A DNA stretch of 64,000 nucleotides, taken from Ilyomonas sp963847085 (lineage in GTDB: Bacteria; Bacteroidota; Bacteroidia; Chitinophagales; Chitinophagaceae). Position 1 is the stretch's first letter, and the number at the start of each line of letters is the position of its first letter. The notes below the pieces were generated by a model, which worked only from the letters and a program-made list of their open reading frames with translations, did no database searches and was not told the origin of the DNA. Shown piece by piece: positions 18,376 through 30,433 of this stretch. The position numbers and the translations under genes were made by a program. Where the stretch lies: positions 248,001 to 312,000 of the forward strand of contig CAWJYO010000008.1 in assembly GCA_963847085.1 (NCBI GenBank), read 5' to 3'.

Positions 18376-20849
18376 ATGAAGAAGCTGTTACTGCTCTTGA
18401 TTGTTGCTATGCAGATGTATAATGCGTTTTCACAACTGCAAAAAGCACCTGCTTATCCTTTAATCAACCACGATCCTTATTTTAGTATATGGTCGTTTAC
18501 CGATGAGCTGAACGCCAGTGCTACAAAGCATTGGACGGGTGCAGATCAATCACTGATTGGTTTACTGAAAGTAGATGGCACTGTATATCGCTTTATGGGC
18601 GATATGGGAAAGACGTATAAGAGTGTAATTGCTGCCGGTGACGAAAAACCTTATAGCGTTAAATATACAGAGTCGGAACCCGGTGATGACTGGATGAAGC
18701 CAAACTTCAATGATGCATCGTGGAAGACGGGAACTGCACCATTTGGCAATAGTGGAGGCGCTGGTAAAACGGCTTGGGACAGCAAAGACATTTGGATAAG
18801 AAGAACATTTAAGGTTACTGATGTAAACGACAAACAACTGTTTCTGAAAATACAGCATGACGACAATTGCGAAGCTTATCTGAATGGTGAAAAGGTGTAT
18901 GATGTTCAGCATGTGATCAACAAAATAGCTTATCAGCCAATCAATGAAAAACTAAAAAAAGGTACCAATGTATTGGCGATACATGTTGTGAACACCGGTG
19001 GTAATGCCTGGTTGGATGCTGGTTTGTCAACCGAAAAAGTGGCAAAAACAAACAGCAGCATTGAGAAAGCAAAACAAACAAGCGTGGTAATGAACGCCAC
19101 ACAAACCATCTATGGTTTTGAGTGTGGTGATGTGAACCTGCAACTGACTTTTACTTCGCCCCTTTTGATGAACGATTTGATGCTGATCTCGCGTCCGGTA
19201 TCTTATCTTTCTTTTGCAGTAAAATCAACCGATAACAAAACGCACAACGCGCAACTTTATCTTGGCGTATCGTCCGATCTTGCAGTGAATGTGCCTTCTG
19301 AGGAAGTAAAAGCTACCCAATATACATCGGGCAATCTGAGCTTACTGAAAGCCGGAACCGTTGCGCAGCCTGTGTTGCAAAAGAAAGGCGACGACCTTCG
19401 CATTGACTGGGGTTATGTATATGTTGCTATTCCACAAAGCGAAAAAGGAACACAGCTTATCACTTCAAATGAAGATGCCATTACAAGCTTCGTAAATAGT
19501 GCTAAAGCAGGAAAGCCTGCAGCACAAGGCAAAAGCCTGATGCTGAACACAACGTTTGGTTTTGCCCCAATTTCTAAGGAAGAGCAAACGAAATACATCA
19601 TGATGGGTTATGATGATATTTATTCAATTCAATATTTTCATCAGAACCTGCGCCCTTACTGGAATGGGGGCGGAAAAAGCTCAATAGAACAACAGTTTGG
19701 TTTTGCCCAAAAAAGTTATGATGATGTAATGCAGCAATGCGATGCGTTTAACAAGCAGATGTACAACGATGCGCAAAAAGCAGGCGGTGAAGACTATGCA
19801 AAACTGTGTGTGGCAGCTTACCGGCAAAGCATTTCGGCGCATAAATTATTGATGAGTCCGCAGGGTGAAATTTTGTTTCTTTCAAAAGAAAATTTCAGCA
19901 ATGGTTCTATCAATACGGTAGATGTAACTTATCCTTCTGCGCCCTTGTATTTGATTTATAATCCTGACCTTTTAAAAGGTATGTTGAATGGTATTTTCTA
20001 TTACAGCGAAAGCGGAGTATGGAAGCATGATTTTGCTGCACACGATTTGGGAACTTACCCCTTGGCAAACGGACAAACATACGGCGAAGGAATGCCGGTG
20101 GAAGAAAGCGGCAATATGCTGATAACAACGGCTGCAATATGCAAGCGTGAAGGCAAGGCAGACTATGCAAAGAAGCACTGGCAAACCTTAACCACATGGG
20201 TAAATTACCTGATGCAAAACGGTTTTGATCCTGCCAATCAATTGTGCACGGACGACTTTGCCGGGCATCTTGCGCGCAATGCAAACTTATCTGGTAAAGC
20301 CATTGAAGGCATTGGCGCTTATGCAATGCTGGCTGATATGATGGGCGATACAACCACCGCACAAAAATACCACGACAGTGCCGTAGCGATGGCAGGCAGA
20401 TGGCAGCAAATGGCGGATGATGGCAACCACTATGCGCTTACATTCAGTGATAAAAATACCTGGAGCCAGAAATACAATTTGGTATGGGATAAGGTTTTGG
20501 ATTTGCACCTTATTTCCGCAAAGCTGTGTTTGATAAAGAAATCAATTTTTACCTTACCAAACAGAATGAATTTGGCTTGCCGTTAGACAGCCGGAAAACT
20601 TACACCAAAAGCGACTGGATTTTGTGGACTGCAACAATGGCCAACAACGAAAACGATTTTAAGAAGTTGGTTGATCCGGTATACAAATATGCTACTGAAA
20701 CGCCAACGCGTGTACCGCTTAGCGATTGGCACGAAACCACAGATGGTAAGCAGGTTGGCTTTCAGGCAAGAAGCGTTGTAGGTGGTTATTTTATGAAGTT
20801 GGTGGATGACAAAATGCATGGCGGTGCTTCGGCGAGAAATAACAACTGA
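18376..20849 (+). pseudogene. DUF4965/DUF5127 glutaminase-A-like protein, frameshifted
   Basis: Large secreted protein of the glutaminase-A-like group (DUF4964, DUF5127, DUF4965 and DUF1793 segments in order), frequent in Bacteroidota glycan loci. Signal peptide MKKLLLLLIVAMQMYNAFS, then QLQKAPAYPLINHDPYFSIW. An inserted jelly-roll-like part lies at about residues 85-220. The alpha/alpha-barrel carries MGYDDIYSIQYFHQNLRPYW, FLSKENFSNGSINTVDVTYP and SESGVWKHDFAAHDLGTYPL. The frame changes near 20505: restoring one T in CACCTTATT rejoins DLHL to FRKAVFDKEINFY. The open frame begins at 18340, but MKK at 18376 is the sensible start. Actual activity of these proteins is poorly defined. Confidence 0.85.
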
Positions 20850-20860
20850 TAAACTTATGC

Positions 20861-20899
20861 CGCAAACTTATAAGGTTTTTAAAACCTTATAGGTTTGCG
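20861..20899. repeat. Intergenic palindrome, 19-bp arms
   Basis: CGCAAACTTATAAGGTTTT (20861-20879) faces AAAACCTTATAGGTTTGCG (20881-20899) with one G-U mismatch and a single base between. It lies between convergent genes. It looks like a dispersed intergenic palindrome rather than a plain terminator. Confidence 0.65.
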
Positions 20900-20930
20900 C
20901 TACACCATTTTATACAAGCAGTTAGTTTTA

Positions 20931-20960
20931 AAACGCGGATAGTCTTATCTGCGTTTTTTT
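20931..20960 (+). terminator. Rho-independent terminator
   Basis: AAACGCGGATA and TATCTGCGTTT pair around GTCT (one G-U), followed by a run of T. It is 80 bp after the DUF4965 gene and 54 bp before the convergent GH76 stop. Confidence 0.85.
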
Positions 20961-21013
20961 TGTTTTAGTTGATTTTTAAAATATAAATGTTATGAATCAA
21001 TAAAATTATTGGT

Positions 21014-22078
21014 TCATAACACCGCCAGCCGCGCATAAATTTCCATCATCGCTGCCTGGTCTATCAACGACTTCGCTTTCTTCTTGCCTAATAAATTATT
21101 TTCATCGCGTTCTTCCTTCCAAATGCGGTCAGCATCATCTATGAAAAATTGAAGTTGCCCTTTGTTTTTATCCACTTTATACAGTTCAATAAAACCTCTT
21201 AATAACACCGCATTGAACCAGTAGTTGTCGGGTAATTTTCCGTTCTTATAAAACTGTTCTTTTGCTGCTTTAGCAATGCGTTCCGCTTCGGTAAGATAGG
21301 TTTGTTTTTGCGTGATTTTATACAACAATACATTCGCCTGCAGCATCGTTCCGGTGTTGTAAGTGTACAATGCCGGACTGATTTCTAATGAAGGAATTTT
21401 AATGTTATCGTAATACAAACCTTCCGGCGATTGCAGGTGCTTGTTTGCCCAAGTGTACAACAACAAAGCAGTGTCTAAATAAGGCTTTTGTTTTGTGATG
21501 TTATACAATTGCAGCAAAATCAAAATGCCAGGTCCGTTGCTGCACGTATTCTTACTCGTTTTATGATCTTCTTCCCAGTACAAACCACCGCCTGAAAGCG
21601 TATCAAAACCCGTCATCATAAAGCGTTCTATCTCTTTGCTCTTGTCTAAACAAAAAGGTTGGTGCAGCCGGTTGTAAGCATCCAAATAAGCAATGGCAAT
21701 CCATTGGTTATCGTCGTAAAAACGGGTGTCTCGTTTCTCTGCCGTTACATAAGCCTGATAACCGGCTGCAGGTGGACGCGGGCTGTAATATTGATCAATG
21801 GCTTTGATAACCGGCTGCATCGTATTATCTGTAGCCATTGCGTCCACTTCATTGGTAGCTTGTATCAGTGCGCACAAAGGCCATAAATACGAATGTGGAT
21901 GTTCGTTTTTACTGCTGTCATTTGTTTCAATGTACAAGCCAGTTTTTTCATCATAAAAATATTGGTTGATATTGTTTTGAATAGCGCGAATGTGTTGCCT
22001 GTAATCATTATTTACTGGTTGTGCAAAAACAAAAGTTGAAGCTACAATTGATAAAACAAAAGCAATGGATTTTAGCAT
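21014..22078 (-). CDS. GH76-family secreted glycosidase (endo-alpha-1,6-mannanase type)
   Basis: Secreted (alpha/alpha)6-barrel enzyme of family GH76, whose members cleave alpha-1,6-mannan backbones. Signal peptide MLKSIAFVLSIVASTFVFA then Q. The catalytic Asp pair lies in TRFYDDNQWIAIAYLDAY (about residue 118). Further family landmarks are GGLYWEEDHKTSKNTCSNGP and LYTYNTGTMLQANVLLYKIT. 354 residues, typical. It is the last gene of a minus-strand run with the haloperoxidase-like and FG-GAP genes, 57 bp downstream of the former. Two copies of the dispersed 11-mer flank its start (22023 inside the signal peptide, 22118 upstream). Confidence 0.85.
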   Translation of the reverse strand: MLKSIAFVLSIVASTFVFAQPVNNDYRQHIRAIQNNINQYFYDEKTGLYIETNDSSKNEHPHSYLWPLCALIQATNEVDAMATDNTMQPVIKAIDQYYSPRPPAAGYQAYVTAEKRDTRFYDDNQWIAIAYLDAYNRLHQPFCLDKSKEIERFMMTGFDTLSGGGLYWEEDHKTSKNTCSNGPGILILLQLYNITKQKPYLDTALLLYTWANKHLQSPEGLYYDNIKIPSLEISPALYTYNTGTMLQANVLLYKITQKQTYLTEAERIAKAAKEQFYKNGKLPDNYWFNAVLLRGFIELYKVDKNKGQLQFFIDDADRIWKEERDENNLLGKKKAKSLIDQAAMMEIYARLAVL

Positions 22079-22135
22079 AAAAACAAAAATGAGTGGGTTA
22101 TTGTATCGAAAAAGTATGCAAAAACAAACGCCTCA

Positions 22136-23491
22136 TTACTCTACTTTACTTTGTAACGAATCACTCCTTCTCATCTTCAATTTGTTCGTTACAAATTCAC
22201 CAATCAGCTTGCCTTCGGTAAGACCTGTGTTGATGGCAGCGCGGTAATGAATGCCGCCATAAAAACGGCTGATGGCGGCTTCATTGGCAGCTTCATGGAA
22301 TGAGGTAAAGTGGCGGGGCTTCAGGTCGAATTCACTTTCAGTAGAATCGGTGAAAGAAACATTGTCGCCAAACATCCCCGTAAGCACCGTCGCGGCTACA
22401 GATGAAATTACACTGTGCCCGCTGGTGTATTCGGGAAAAGGCGGTGTTTGCAAAGTAGGCACCCAATCAGCATCAATGTATTGGTTGATGTAGGTTTCAG
22501 GGCGTATGACTATGCTGCGGTATTTTTCATCCCAGCATGAAATCAAACAATCTGCCAGGGCTACCGAAAGGCAGGCATAAGCTGCTGCTGATTCCACTGC
22601 ATCAGCTCCTTTTTTTGTGCAAATCAAACGCGTTATATTTTCCCAATGACCGTTGGGCGAAATCTTTTTTGTGGCATACATAACGTGCCCTTTTACATTC
22701 ACCTTAAACGGATTGCAATCCCAAAAATTAGCAATCTCATTTTCTTCTTTTGTTTGATTCACACCTGCCTTATAAACGGTGATGGCTTCTTTGTAAAACA
22801 TACTGCCCGTATCGGTAGAAAAATGGGGTGGCCGGTCCGGTTTAAACTGTGATGCCGAATCAATCACAAACGTGCGCATTTTATTCCAGTTGGGCTCAAC
22901 TGCTTTGATGTAAGCCGGCGGCGTTGGTTTCCATGTGGCAGGGTCTTCATCAGCAACCGCAAACTTAGGCAGGGCGCGGGTTTCCCTGTATTTATCTTTT
23001 GCAGCCCAGGCAAGAATGCTTTGTGCAATTTTCTGCCCGAAATGAAGCGAGTTTGTTATTACTTCCTCCGGCATTCCGGCAGCCATAAATTCTGCCTTAA
23101 TCTGGGTTTGAAAAGTATCAATTCTTTCTTCTGAAATTACAAGGGCTTTCCCAGTTGTGAGTATCGCATAAACGGCTGCCAGCGTATAACTCATTTCCTT
23201 TCCTGCATCAGGTTTTGGTAACGGGGTTAAGCCATGCAACTGCCCCGCAAGCGATATATATTCTTTGCCCGAAGGAACGATCGCTTCATAGCCTGCAACA
23301 GCAATATAAGCATACGTACGGCTGGTAACGGGCGGCGAATAAATGTCGTACACCATTACATCGGTTACTTCTTTTATTGCCCGATGAATGAACTCGGCCT
23401 TCTCTGTTTTATCGCGCCAGTTTTGTGCTTCTAAAAAAGGGGCAAAACCAAAAAGGAAAAGAAAATGTAAGAGCATCATTTTTTTCTTCAT
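22136..23491 (-). CDS. Vanadium-dependent haloperoxidase / PAP2-like protein
   Basis: Exported protein of the vanadium haloperoxidase/PAP2 acid phosphatase superfamily. Signal peptide MKKKMMLLHFLFLFGFAPFL then EAQNW. The three oxyanion-binding motifs are in order near the C-terminus: KYRSIVIRPETYI (Lys and Arg), FPEYTSGHSVISS (Ser-Gly-His) and SRFYGGIHYRAAI (Arg and His). 451 residues, the size of VHPO-like bacterial proteins. Its ATG overlaps the stop of the upstream FG-GAP gene by 4 bp, so the two are translationally coupled. Whether it oxidises halide or hydrolyses phosphate cannot be told from sequence. Confidence 0.85.
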   Translation of the reverse strand: MKKKMMLLHFLFLFGFAPFLEAQNWRDKTEKAEFIHRAIKEVTDVMVYDIYSPPVTSRTYAYIAVAGYEAIVPSGKEYISLAGQLHGLTPLPKPDAGKEMSYTLAAVYAILTTGKALVISEERIDTFQTQIKAEFMAAGMPEEVITNSLHFGQKIAQSILAWAAKDKYRETRALPKFAVADEDPATWKPTPPAYIKAVEPNWNKMRTFVIDSASQFKPDRPPHFSTDTGSMFYKEAITVYKAGVNQTKEENEIANFWDCNPFKVNVKGHVMYATKKISPNGHWENITRLICTKKGADAVESAAAYACLSVALADCLISCWDEKYRSIVIRPETYINQYIDADWVPTLQTPPFPEYTSGHSVISSVAATVLTGMFGDNVSFTDSTESEFDLKPRHFTSFHEAANEAAISRFYGGIHYRAAINTGLTEGKLIGEFVTNKLKMRRSDSLQSKVE

Positions 23492-26400
23492 AACACTTCT
23501 CTTTTTATTCCTTTAAAATTGGTGATGATAATTTTTATTGCGTCTTTTTCTGCCGGAAGCTTACGCGATGATTGAGATAAGTATGTAGAACCATAATAAA
23601 ATTCCTGATGCCGTTTGGTGCCGTTTTTATAAGTAACGTCGGCGCAAAAATCATCGCTGCGCAATGAAATCCATTTCACGATATTGTTTTGATAAGAAGC
23701 CGTTTTTCTAAACGAAAGCAAGCTATCCTGGTTTTGCGTAGCCACAATAATATCTTCATTTTTAGCCGTATGAACCGTTGCCAAACCTTTGGCATCGCCG
23801 GGCACAAAGAAGCCGCTTTTTTGCAGACTAACCGGAGTAAAATTTCCTTTTCCATCGCCCTGCAGGTATAAGCCCATAAACGCATCGTGCCTGCCGCTGT
23901 AAGGCTCCATGCTATAATCGTTACCTACCATCAACACATCCAAATTGCCATCGCCGTTTACGTCTTCGCATTGCATTCCATACACCGGGGCTTCCTGCAC
24001 TTGCAAGGGAAATGGATGAATGGAAAATTTTCCGTTGCCTTCATTTTTTATAAAGCTCGTTTGCATATCGGTGGCTTGCATAATGAGTGCTCCTTCCTTG
24101 TCTTTTGCACTCCACATATCGTCCATCGTTGCCATACCATAAGCTTTGTAAGTAGGATATTTTTTTCGCGTCGAAATCATTTGTGCAACAAGATCGTCTT
24201 TGTTGGTCATCGGGTAGGATTTCATAGAACCGTCCGGCGCTTTCATGTAGCAAAACACCATCGGGTCGAGCAAGCCATTGTTGTCGAAATCTTTTGCATA
24301 AATAGTCAACGGCTGTTTTGGAGATGCGGTATAATTGCTGTTCAACCCCAAGTTACCTGCGATATAATCAATCTTACCATCGTTATCAAAATCACCTGCT
24401 ACGAGGCTGTTCCACCAGCCAATATGGTCTTCAATACCGGTTTGGTTTTGCACAAATTTTTTACCTGTGTTCTTTAAAAAAGTAACGGGCATCCATTCGC
24501 CGGTAAGCACCAAATCAACCTTGCCATCGCCATCAAAATCGGAAAACAGGGCATCGGTTATCATACCCATGTTTTTCAATTGCGGGCACCATTTGTCGGT
24601 AACATCAACAAACTTTCCACCCCTGTTTTCGTACAAAAAACTATGCGGTGCGGAAGGATACGCACCTGATATTACACGACCGCCTACAAACAAATCCAAA
24701 TCACCATCGCCATCAAAATCAGCAGCACGAACACACGAGCCATTGGTAGAATCCAGAGGCAATAAATTAGTGGCTTTGGTAAATCTTCCCTTGCCATTAT
24801 TGATGAACAAACGGTCGTTACTGATTTCATTCAGCGGTGGAATTTCATAGCTGCCACTCACGAGATACAAATCCAAATCTTTATCACCATCGGCATCAAA
24901 TAAAATGGCGCCCATGTCTTCATACAACTCGTCATCTTTTTGTATAAATCTTGTTGAATCCAATGTGAATTTGCCCTCGGCATTCTGCATAAAAAACATA
25001 CCGCGATTGCCTGATGTGCCGCCTACATAAAAATCATCAAAGCCATTGCCATCAATGTCTCCAACGGCAATGCCAGGGCCATACTGACTTAATTTGTGCG
25101 GCATGGAAGCCTGAATATTGTAATCAACAAAGTCTCTTTCTTTTGGTTTGAAATGAATATTGTATTTGTTATTTGCATTGATAAAAATGGATGAATCAAC
25201 ATGCGGTTGCAATGGTTTTATATTCGTGGCATCCGCGTAAGAAATCGTTATCTGTTGGTCAGCTTTTACATTGGTCAATATTTGTTGTTTGCCATCTGGC
25301 CATGCTATTTTCAGCGAATCAATTCCGGTTGCATTTCCCAAGCCAAAATGCGCACGCGGATCGTCGGTAGAAAGATAACCGCGGCAAGGTTGATGTTCGT
25401 AATACAATAGCTTTCCGCCATCAAAATAAGCCCATAAATGCGCACCCAAGCCAGCCGTATTTTTGTCTGTACCTTTTATATTTACGGTAAGATAATGTTG
25501 GTTCTTGTTATCATCATTCAATGTGTTTTGATAGATGAAAGCCGTATCATTAATGCTGTTGATAACAACGTCTAAATCGCCGTCGTTGTCTAAATCAACA
25601 TATACTGCACCATTGGAAAAGTTGGGTTGCGTAAATCCCCAATCTTTGGAAACATTGGTAAACGTAAGTCCGTTGTTATTTTTAAAAGCATAGTCTGCCA
25701 GCTTCACAACAGGCAATGGTTCAGTCATAGATAAAGTGTAAGTAGTTGCTGTTGTATTTCTGCCACCCAAACCATTGCCATAATCAACATAATCAAGATC
25801 GGTAACATCGCGCGGCAAGCCATTTGAAATAATCATATCGCGCAAGCCATCGTTGTCAAAATCTGCCACCAGCGGGCACCAGCTCCAGTCGGTTTGATAC
25901 ACACCGGCCATGTAACCAATGTCGTTAAAAATAGGATGACCCAACGGTGTCATACCACTGTTCAATTGCAGCATATTGCGCACATACTGATGCGTATAAC
26001 CCCACTTTCGCAGCATTGGTATAGTTGTAATATTCGTTGCCGCTCAGCATTCGTTTTTTGCGCAGGTTATCTTCAGGCAACATTTCGAGCGAAACAAAAT
26101 CAATCAGCCCATCATTGTTGATGTCCACTGCATCTGTGCCCATCGCGTTCCATGCGGTATGCTTAAAGTATTCACCTAATTTATCAGTGAAAGTTCCATC
26201 ATGATTGTTGATAAAACAAAGGTCATTCGATACAAAATCATTGGCTACATAAATGTCAGGCCAGCCATCGCCATTAATGTCGGTAATGCAAGCCGCATGT
26301 CCCCATCCTTCGATGGTGATACCGGCTTCTTTTGAAACGTTGGTAAATGTACCATCACCATTATTGCGGTATAAGCGATCAGTATTTTTGGCACTGCCGT

Positions 26401-27046
26401 CCCTCACTTTTGCACGAAATTTTATGGGCGTTTTTGGATCGTACAATTCGTTTGTTACCTGGTACATATCCAGATCGCCATCTTTATCATAATCAAAAAA
26501 ATAAGCCTGTGTGCTAAAGCCTGTATCGGCTAAATGATAGGCCGCCGCCGACTCTTTAAAAGTTGGTATACCGTCTTTGTTTTTGCCCTGATTTATGTAC
26601 AACAAATTGGTGCGTTGATTTTTATCTTTACGAAACGAACACGATACATAAATATCGGGTAAGCCATCAGAATTAATATCAACTACCGATACACCGGTGC
26701 ACCATCTGCCGTCGCCTGCAACATTGGCAACGTTGGTTATATCCTCAAACTTCATATTGCCTTTATTTAAATAAAGCTTGTTGGAAACCATGTTGCCCGC
26801 AAAATAAATATCCATCAAACCATCGCCATTAAAATCGCCAATGCCCACGCCGCCACCGTTATAAATATTTGCCTGGTTTAAAATATTAAGCGAATCACTT
26901 TCAGTGAGTTGATTGTCGAATGTAATACCGGTTTGTGAAGAGGGAAGAAGGTGAAATAATGTTTTGTTTTGCTGGGCAAAGCCTTCAAAAAAAGGGGCAA
27001 AAACAAACGCAATAAGAAATATAAAAGTAGAAAAGTGTCGTTGCAT
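23488..27046 (-). pseudogene. FG-GAP/VCBS (CRTAC1-like) exported protein, frameshifted
   Basis: Large exported beta-propeller protein of the CRTAC1-like group, with FG-GAP/VCBS calcium-binding repeats such as GIGDFNGDGLMDIYFAG, SVVDINSDGLPDIYVS, FFDYDKDGDLDMY, AVGDIDGNGFDDFYVGG and LFSDFDGDGKVDLVL, and an ASPIC/UnbV segment in the middle (GLGAHLWAYFDGGKLLYYEH). GTG 27082 opens the frame, but ATG 27046 (MQRHFSTFIFLIAFVFAPFF) gives the signal peptide. The frame changes at about 26015, between NEYYNYTN and MLRKWGYTHQYVRN. Full length would be about 1185 residues. It is coupled by a 4-bp overlap to the haloperoxidase-like gene, implying joint function at the cell surface. The ligand is unknown. 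Confidence 0.85.
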
Positions 27047-27274
27047 AATAACGGTGTAGTGAAGGTTCAAAATGGCAAACACAAGTGTACTTTATTTCTT
27101 GAATGCAGCCAATAATTCTGCAAGAAAAGAAATCTTTTTCAACAAGTTAAAACAGGTATCATCAGTGCAACTTTTGACATAAACGGTTTGCACATAATTC
27201 TGTCTTTTTTGCCGAGTAGAAATAAATAGATTGACGCGATAGATTTATCATTGTAGTTTATTCATTGTTTTGTT

Positions 27275-28304
27275 ATGCAAAGAATCGTACGCTTCATTCC
27301 CATTTTTTTCTCCTTGTTTTTATTCATTCGGCAAAATGGTTTTAGCCAAATCAGCACAAAAACAAACGTTTACCAAAATCCTGTTTTCGCACATGATTTT
27401 CCTGATCCCAATCTCGTAAAAGCAACTGATGGATATTTTTATGCTTACTCTACACAATCGAACTGGAAACGTGATAGCTTGCCTGATAGCACGCACATCA
27501 TTCCCATCCTTCGCTCGAAAGATTTAGTGCATTGGACCTATGTTGGCGATGCACTGAAAACCAAACCTACCTGGAAAAAAGAAGGTGGCATTTGGGCGCC
27601 CGATGTTACGTTGTACAAAGGCAGGTATTACCTGTATTATTCTTATTCTACCTGGGGCGATCCAAACCCGGGCGTTGGCTTTGCGGTGAGTACAAAACCG
27701 GGAGGAGCCTTTGTTGATAAAGGCAAAGTGTTGTTCAGCAAAGAAGTTGGTGTGGACAATTCGATTGACCCGTTTTTAGAAGTAGATAACAATAAACTGT
27801 ATCTGGTATGGGGCAGCTTTCATGGTATTTATTGTATTCCCTTAAGCGATGATGGAAGCAAAGTAACAGGTGATACTTTTAAAATCAGCGGTAATCAATT
27901 TGAAGGTTCTTTTATTTATAAACGCGGAAAATATTATTACTATTTCGGTTCCACCGGCACTTGCTGCGAAGGCGTAAAAAGCACTTATAAAGTATTAGTA
28001 GGCAGAGCAACTTCTTTCAAAGGTCCTTATGTAGATAAAGATGGAAAGCCATTGCTGGAAGGTGGTGGAACGCTGTTGCTGCAAGGCAATGATGGCGCAG
28101 CAAGGCTTTGTTGGGCCCGGTCATAACGGCGATATTTTTACCGATGATGCCGGTGATACATGGATGCTTTATCATGCTTTTGATAAAGACAAAGGCTACA
28201 AACGAATGATGCTGTTAGATAAGATTGAATGGATTGATAGCTGGCCTTATATTCTCAACAATCAGCCAAGTTTTACGCCGCATAAAGGGCCTGTTTTTAA
28301 GTAA
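27275..28304 (+). pseudogene. GH43-family glycosidase, frameshifted
   Basis: Secreted five-bladed propeller glycosidase of family GH43 (arabinosidase/xylosidase type). Signal peptide MQRIVRFIPIFFSLFLFIRQ, then NGFSQ. The first blade carries the catalytic base in NPVFAHDFPDPNLVKATDGY; the pKa-modulating Asp lies in VGVDNSIDPFLEVDNNKLYL, and the acid is likely Glu in NQFEGSFIYKRGKYYYYFGS. At about 28105 an extra base shifts the frame: AARLCWARS-stop should read AARFVGPGHNGDIFTDDAGD, which follows in another frame to 28304. Restored length about 342 residues, normal. Divergent from the FG-GAP gene. Confidence 0.85.
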
Positions 28305-28394
28305 AAACAAAAACTGTAGTCTTTATTTTTGGCAGCAGCTTATTTCATCAAAGCATACTGATGAAAGAGGTTTGGTTTTATTAAAATTGATTCC

Positions 28395-30369
28395 TTGAAA
28401 ATTTTCTTTCTTGTTTTCTTTTTTACCATCACAGCAAATGCTTTTTCACAAACCTGCACTGGTTCTGTAGGCGATCCGATTGTGAATGTTACGTTTGGTT
28501 CGGGAACCAACCAGTTTGGTCCACCGCTGCCGCCGGGTTCTACCAGCAGTTTATCGTATCAGGCAGCCAACTGCCCAACCGATGGCAATTATGCCATTAC
28601 CAATTATACAACAGGCTGCTGGGCAAGCGATGTGGTATGGCATACAGCACATGATCACAGTGGAAACTCCAATGGTTATTTTATGTTGATAAATGCATCA
28701 TACCAGCCAAGCGATTTTTACATTCAAACCGTAACGGGTTTGTGTGAAGGAACGCAGTACCAGTTTGCTGCCTGGCTGCTAAATATGTGCAGTGTTACCG
28801 GCGGTTTGCCCAATATAACCATGACGATTGAAAAATCAGACGGTACCATTTTGCAATCCTATCAAACAGGTGATATTCCTATCATCAATCCGCTAACATG
28901 GAAGCAATATGGGTTTTCGTTTTCAACACCAGCCAACGTTTCAACTGTGGTGTTGAGAATGCGCAACAACGCACCTGGCGGCGTAGGTAACGATGTTGGT
29001 CTGGATGATATAACGTTTCGTCCCATTGGTCCTTCTGTTGCCATACAACGCTGCAAGCATAAGTGGCGATACCGCTTCGTTATGTGCCAGCAATACAAGC
29101 CCTTTGCAATTGACTTCTTCGGTTGAACAATGCTACGCAGTTACTGCTTATCAATGGCAGCTAAGTAAAGATAAAGGCGCAAGTTGGGAAGATATATCAG
29201 GTGCAACAAGTGCTGTTTATACAAGGCTAACAACAGGTGCAGGCATATACTGGTACCGGCTTTCCGTTGCCGAGCAGAATAACATTGGTGTTACTACTTG
29301 TCGCATTACCTCAAAGCCATTTGTTGTAATAGTTTATGCAGATAATGTACGTACAATCAGTATTACTAAAAATGTGGCCAGCATTTGTGAAGGCAACCCA
29401 GTAACGTTTACTGCACAAACCACTAATGGCGGCAATGCACCTTTTTATCAATGGCAGATCAATGGCAATACAGCCGGAACAAATGCGCCCACTTTTACAA
29501 CCCGTGCATTAACTACCGGCGATGTAGTAAACTGCATTTTTGCCAGCAGCCTTCCCTGCAATTCACCGGCAACTTCAAACAGTATTGCGATAACCGTTGG
29601 AAAGAAACAAACGATTGCTGTTAGCCAAACGATTTGCGAAGGAAATGCGTATGCTAATTATACAAAAAGTGGAACTTACACTGATACTTTTAGCGGCAGC
29701 AATGGCTGCGACAGTATACGCATTCTTACACTTACTGTAAATCCAAAATCAATCACTTCAGAAGATACTGTCATTTGCTTTGGAAATAGCTATAAAGGTT
29801 ATGCGGTATCGGGTGTTTACCAACAAACATTTACCGGCAGCAATGGCTGCGATTCGGTTCATACAATTAACTTAACTGTATTGCCTGATATCAACCGGAA
29901 AGTATGGAATGATACAACCCTTTGCAGCGGCGATTCTCTCATTATTTCTCCAGGTGTGTGGGACACATATTTATGGCAGGATGGCTCAACGTCCAATCAT
30001 TTTACGCTTACAAAAGGTGGTCTGTATTCGGTGATCGTAAGCAACCAATGTGGCAGCGCAACAAAGCAGATAAAAGTTGCTGAACAGGTTTGCAATGTGG
30101 CGTTTCCTTCGGCTTTTACACCTAACGGTGATGGTCTGAACGATGTGTTTAAAGTAGTGAACGGATACAATCTATCTTACTATCATTTTGTGTTGTATAG
30201 CCGCTGGGGACGGAAAATATTTGAATCGTTTAAAGAAGCCAAAGGTTGGGATGGTTTCATTAATGGCAAGCCAGCGGGCAACGGAATTTACATTTGGTTT
30301 TGTGAATATAAAAAAAGAGGTGTTGAAAATGAGGTAAAAACAAAAGGTACGGTTACACTGATTAGATAA
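28395..30369 (+). pseudogene. T9SS type B surface protein, frameshifted
   Basis: Exported cell-surface protein with a type IX secretion type B (gliding-motility CTD) tail: FPSAFTPNGDGLNDVFKVV to GTVTLIR. The front is a lectin-like jelly-roll (CWASDVVWHTAHDHSGNSNG; GVGNDVGLDDITFRP), followed by immunoglobulin-like stretches and two near-identical modules built on GSNGCDSIRILTLTV and GSNGCDSVHTINLTV. The start is TTG at 28395 giving a signal peptide (KIFFLVFFFTITANAFS). The frame changes around 29044, after FRPIGPSVA. Restored length about 655 residues. Likely an adhesin or carbohydrate-binding surface protein; no catalytic domain seen. Confidence 0.8.
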
Positions 30370-30433
30370 TGATTGAAAAAAGTATAGGTTTGTTTTTGCA
30401 CTATTTTTAAATGAATTGCTATACCGTTAATTG

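Noticed and set aside
23887..24477. 196-codon plus-strand open frame
   Set aside because: Antisense to the FG-GAP protein, whose repeats are unmistakable; the His/Ile/Val-rich product is a shadow of the repeated Asp/Gly codons.
27181..27189. AAACGGTTT palindrome 86 bp before the GH43 gene as an operator
   Set aside because: Only nine bases, odd centre, flanks do not match the two LacI-type sites; too weak to list.
29688..29848. Repeated GGCAGCAATGGCTGCGA at two sites as a DNA repeat
   Set aside because: It encodes the GSNGCDS modules of the T9SS-B protein, so it is a protein repeat.
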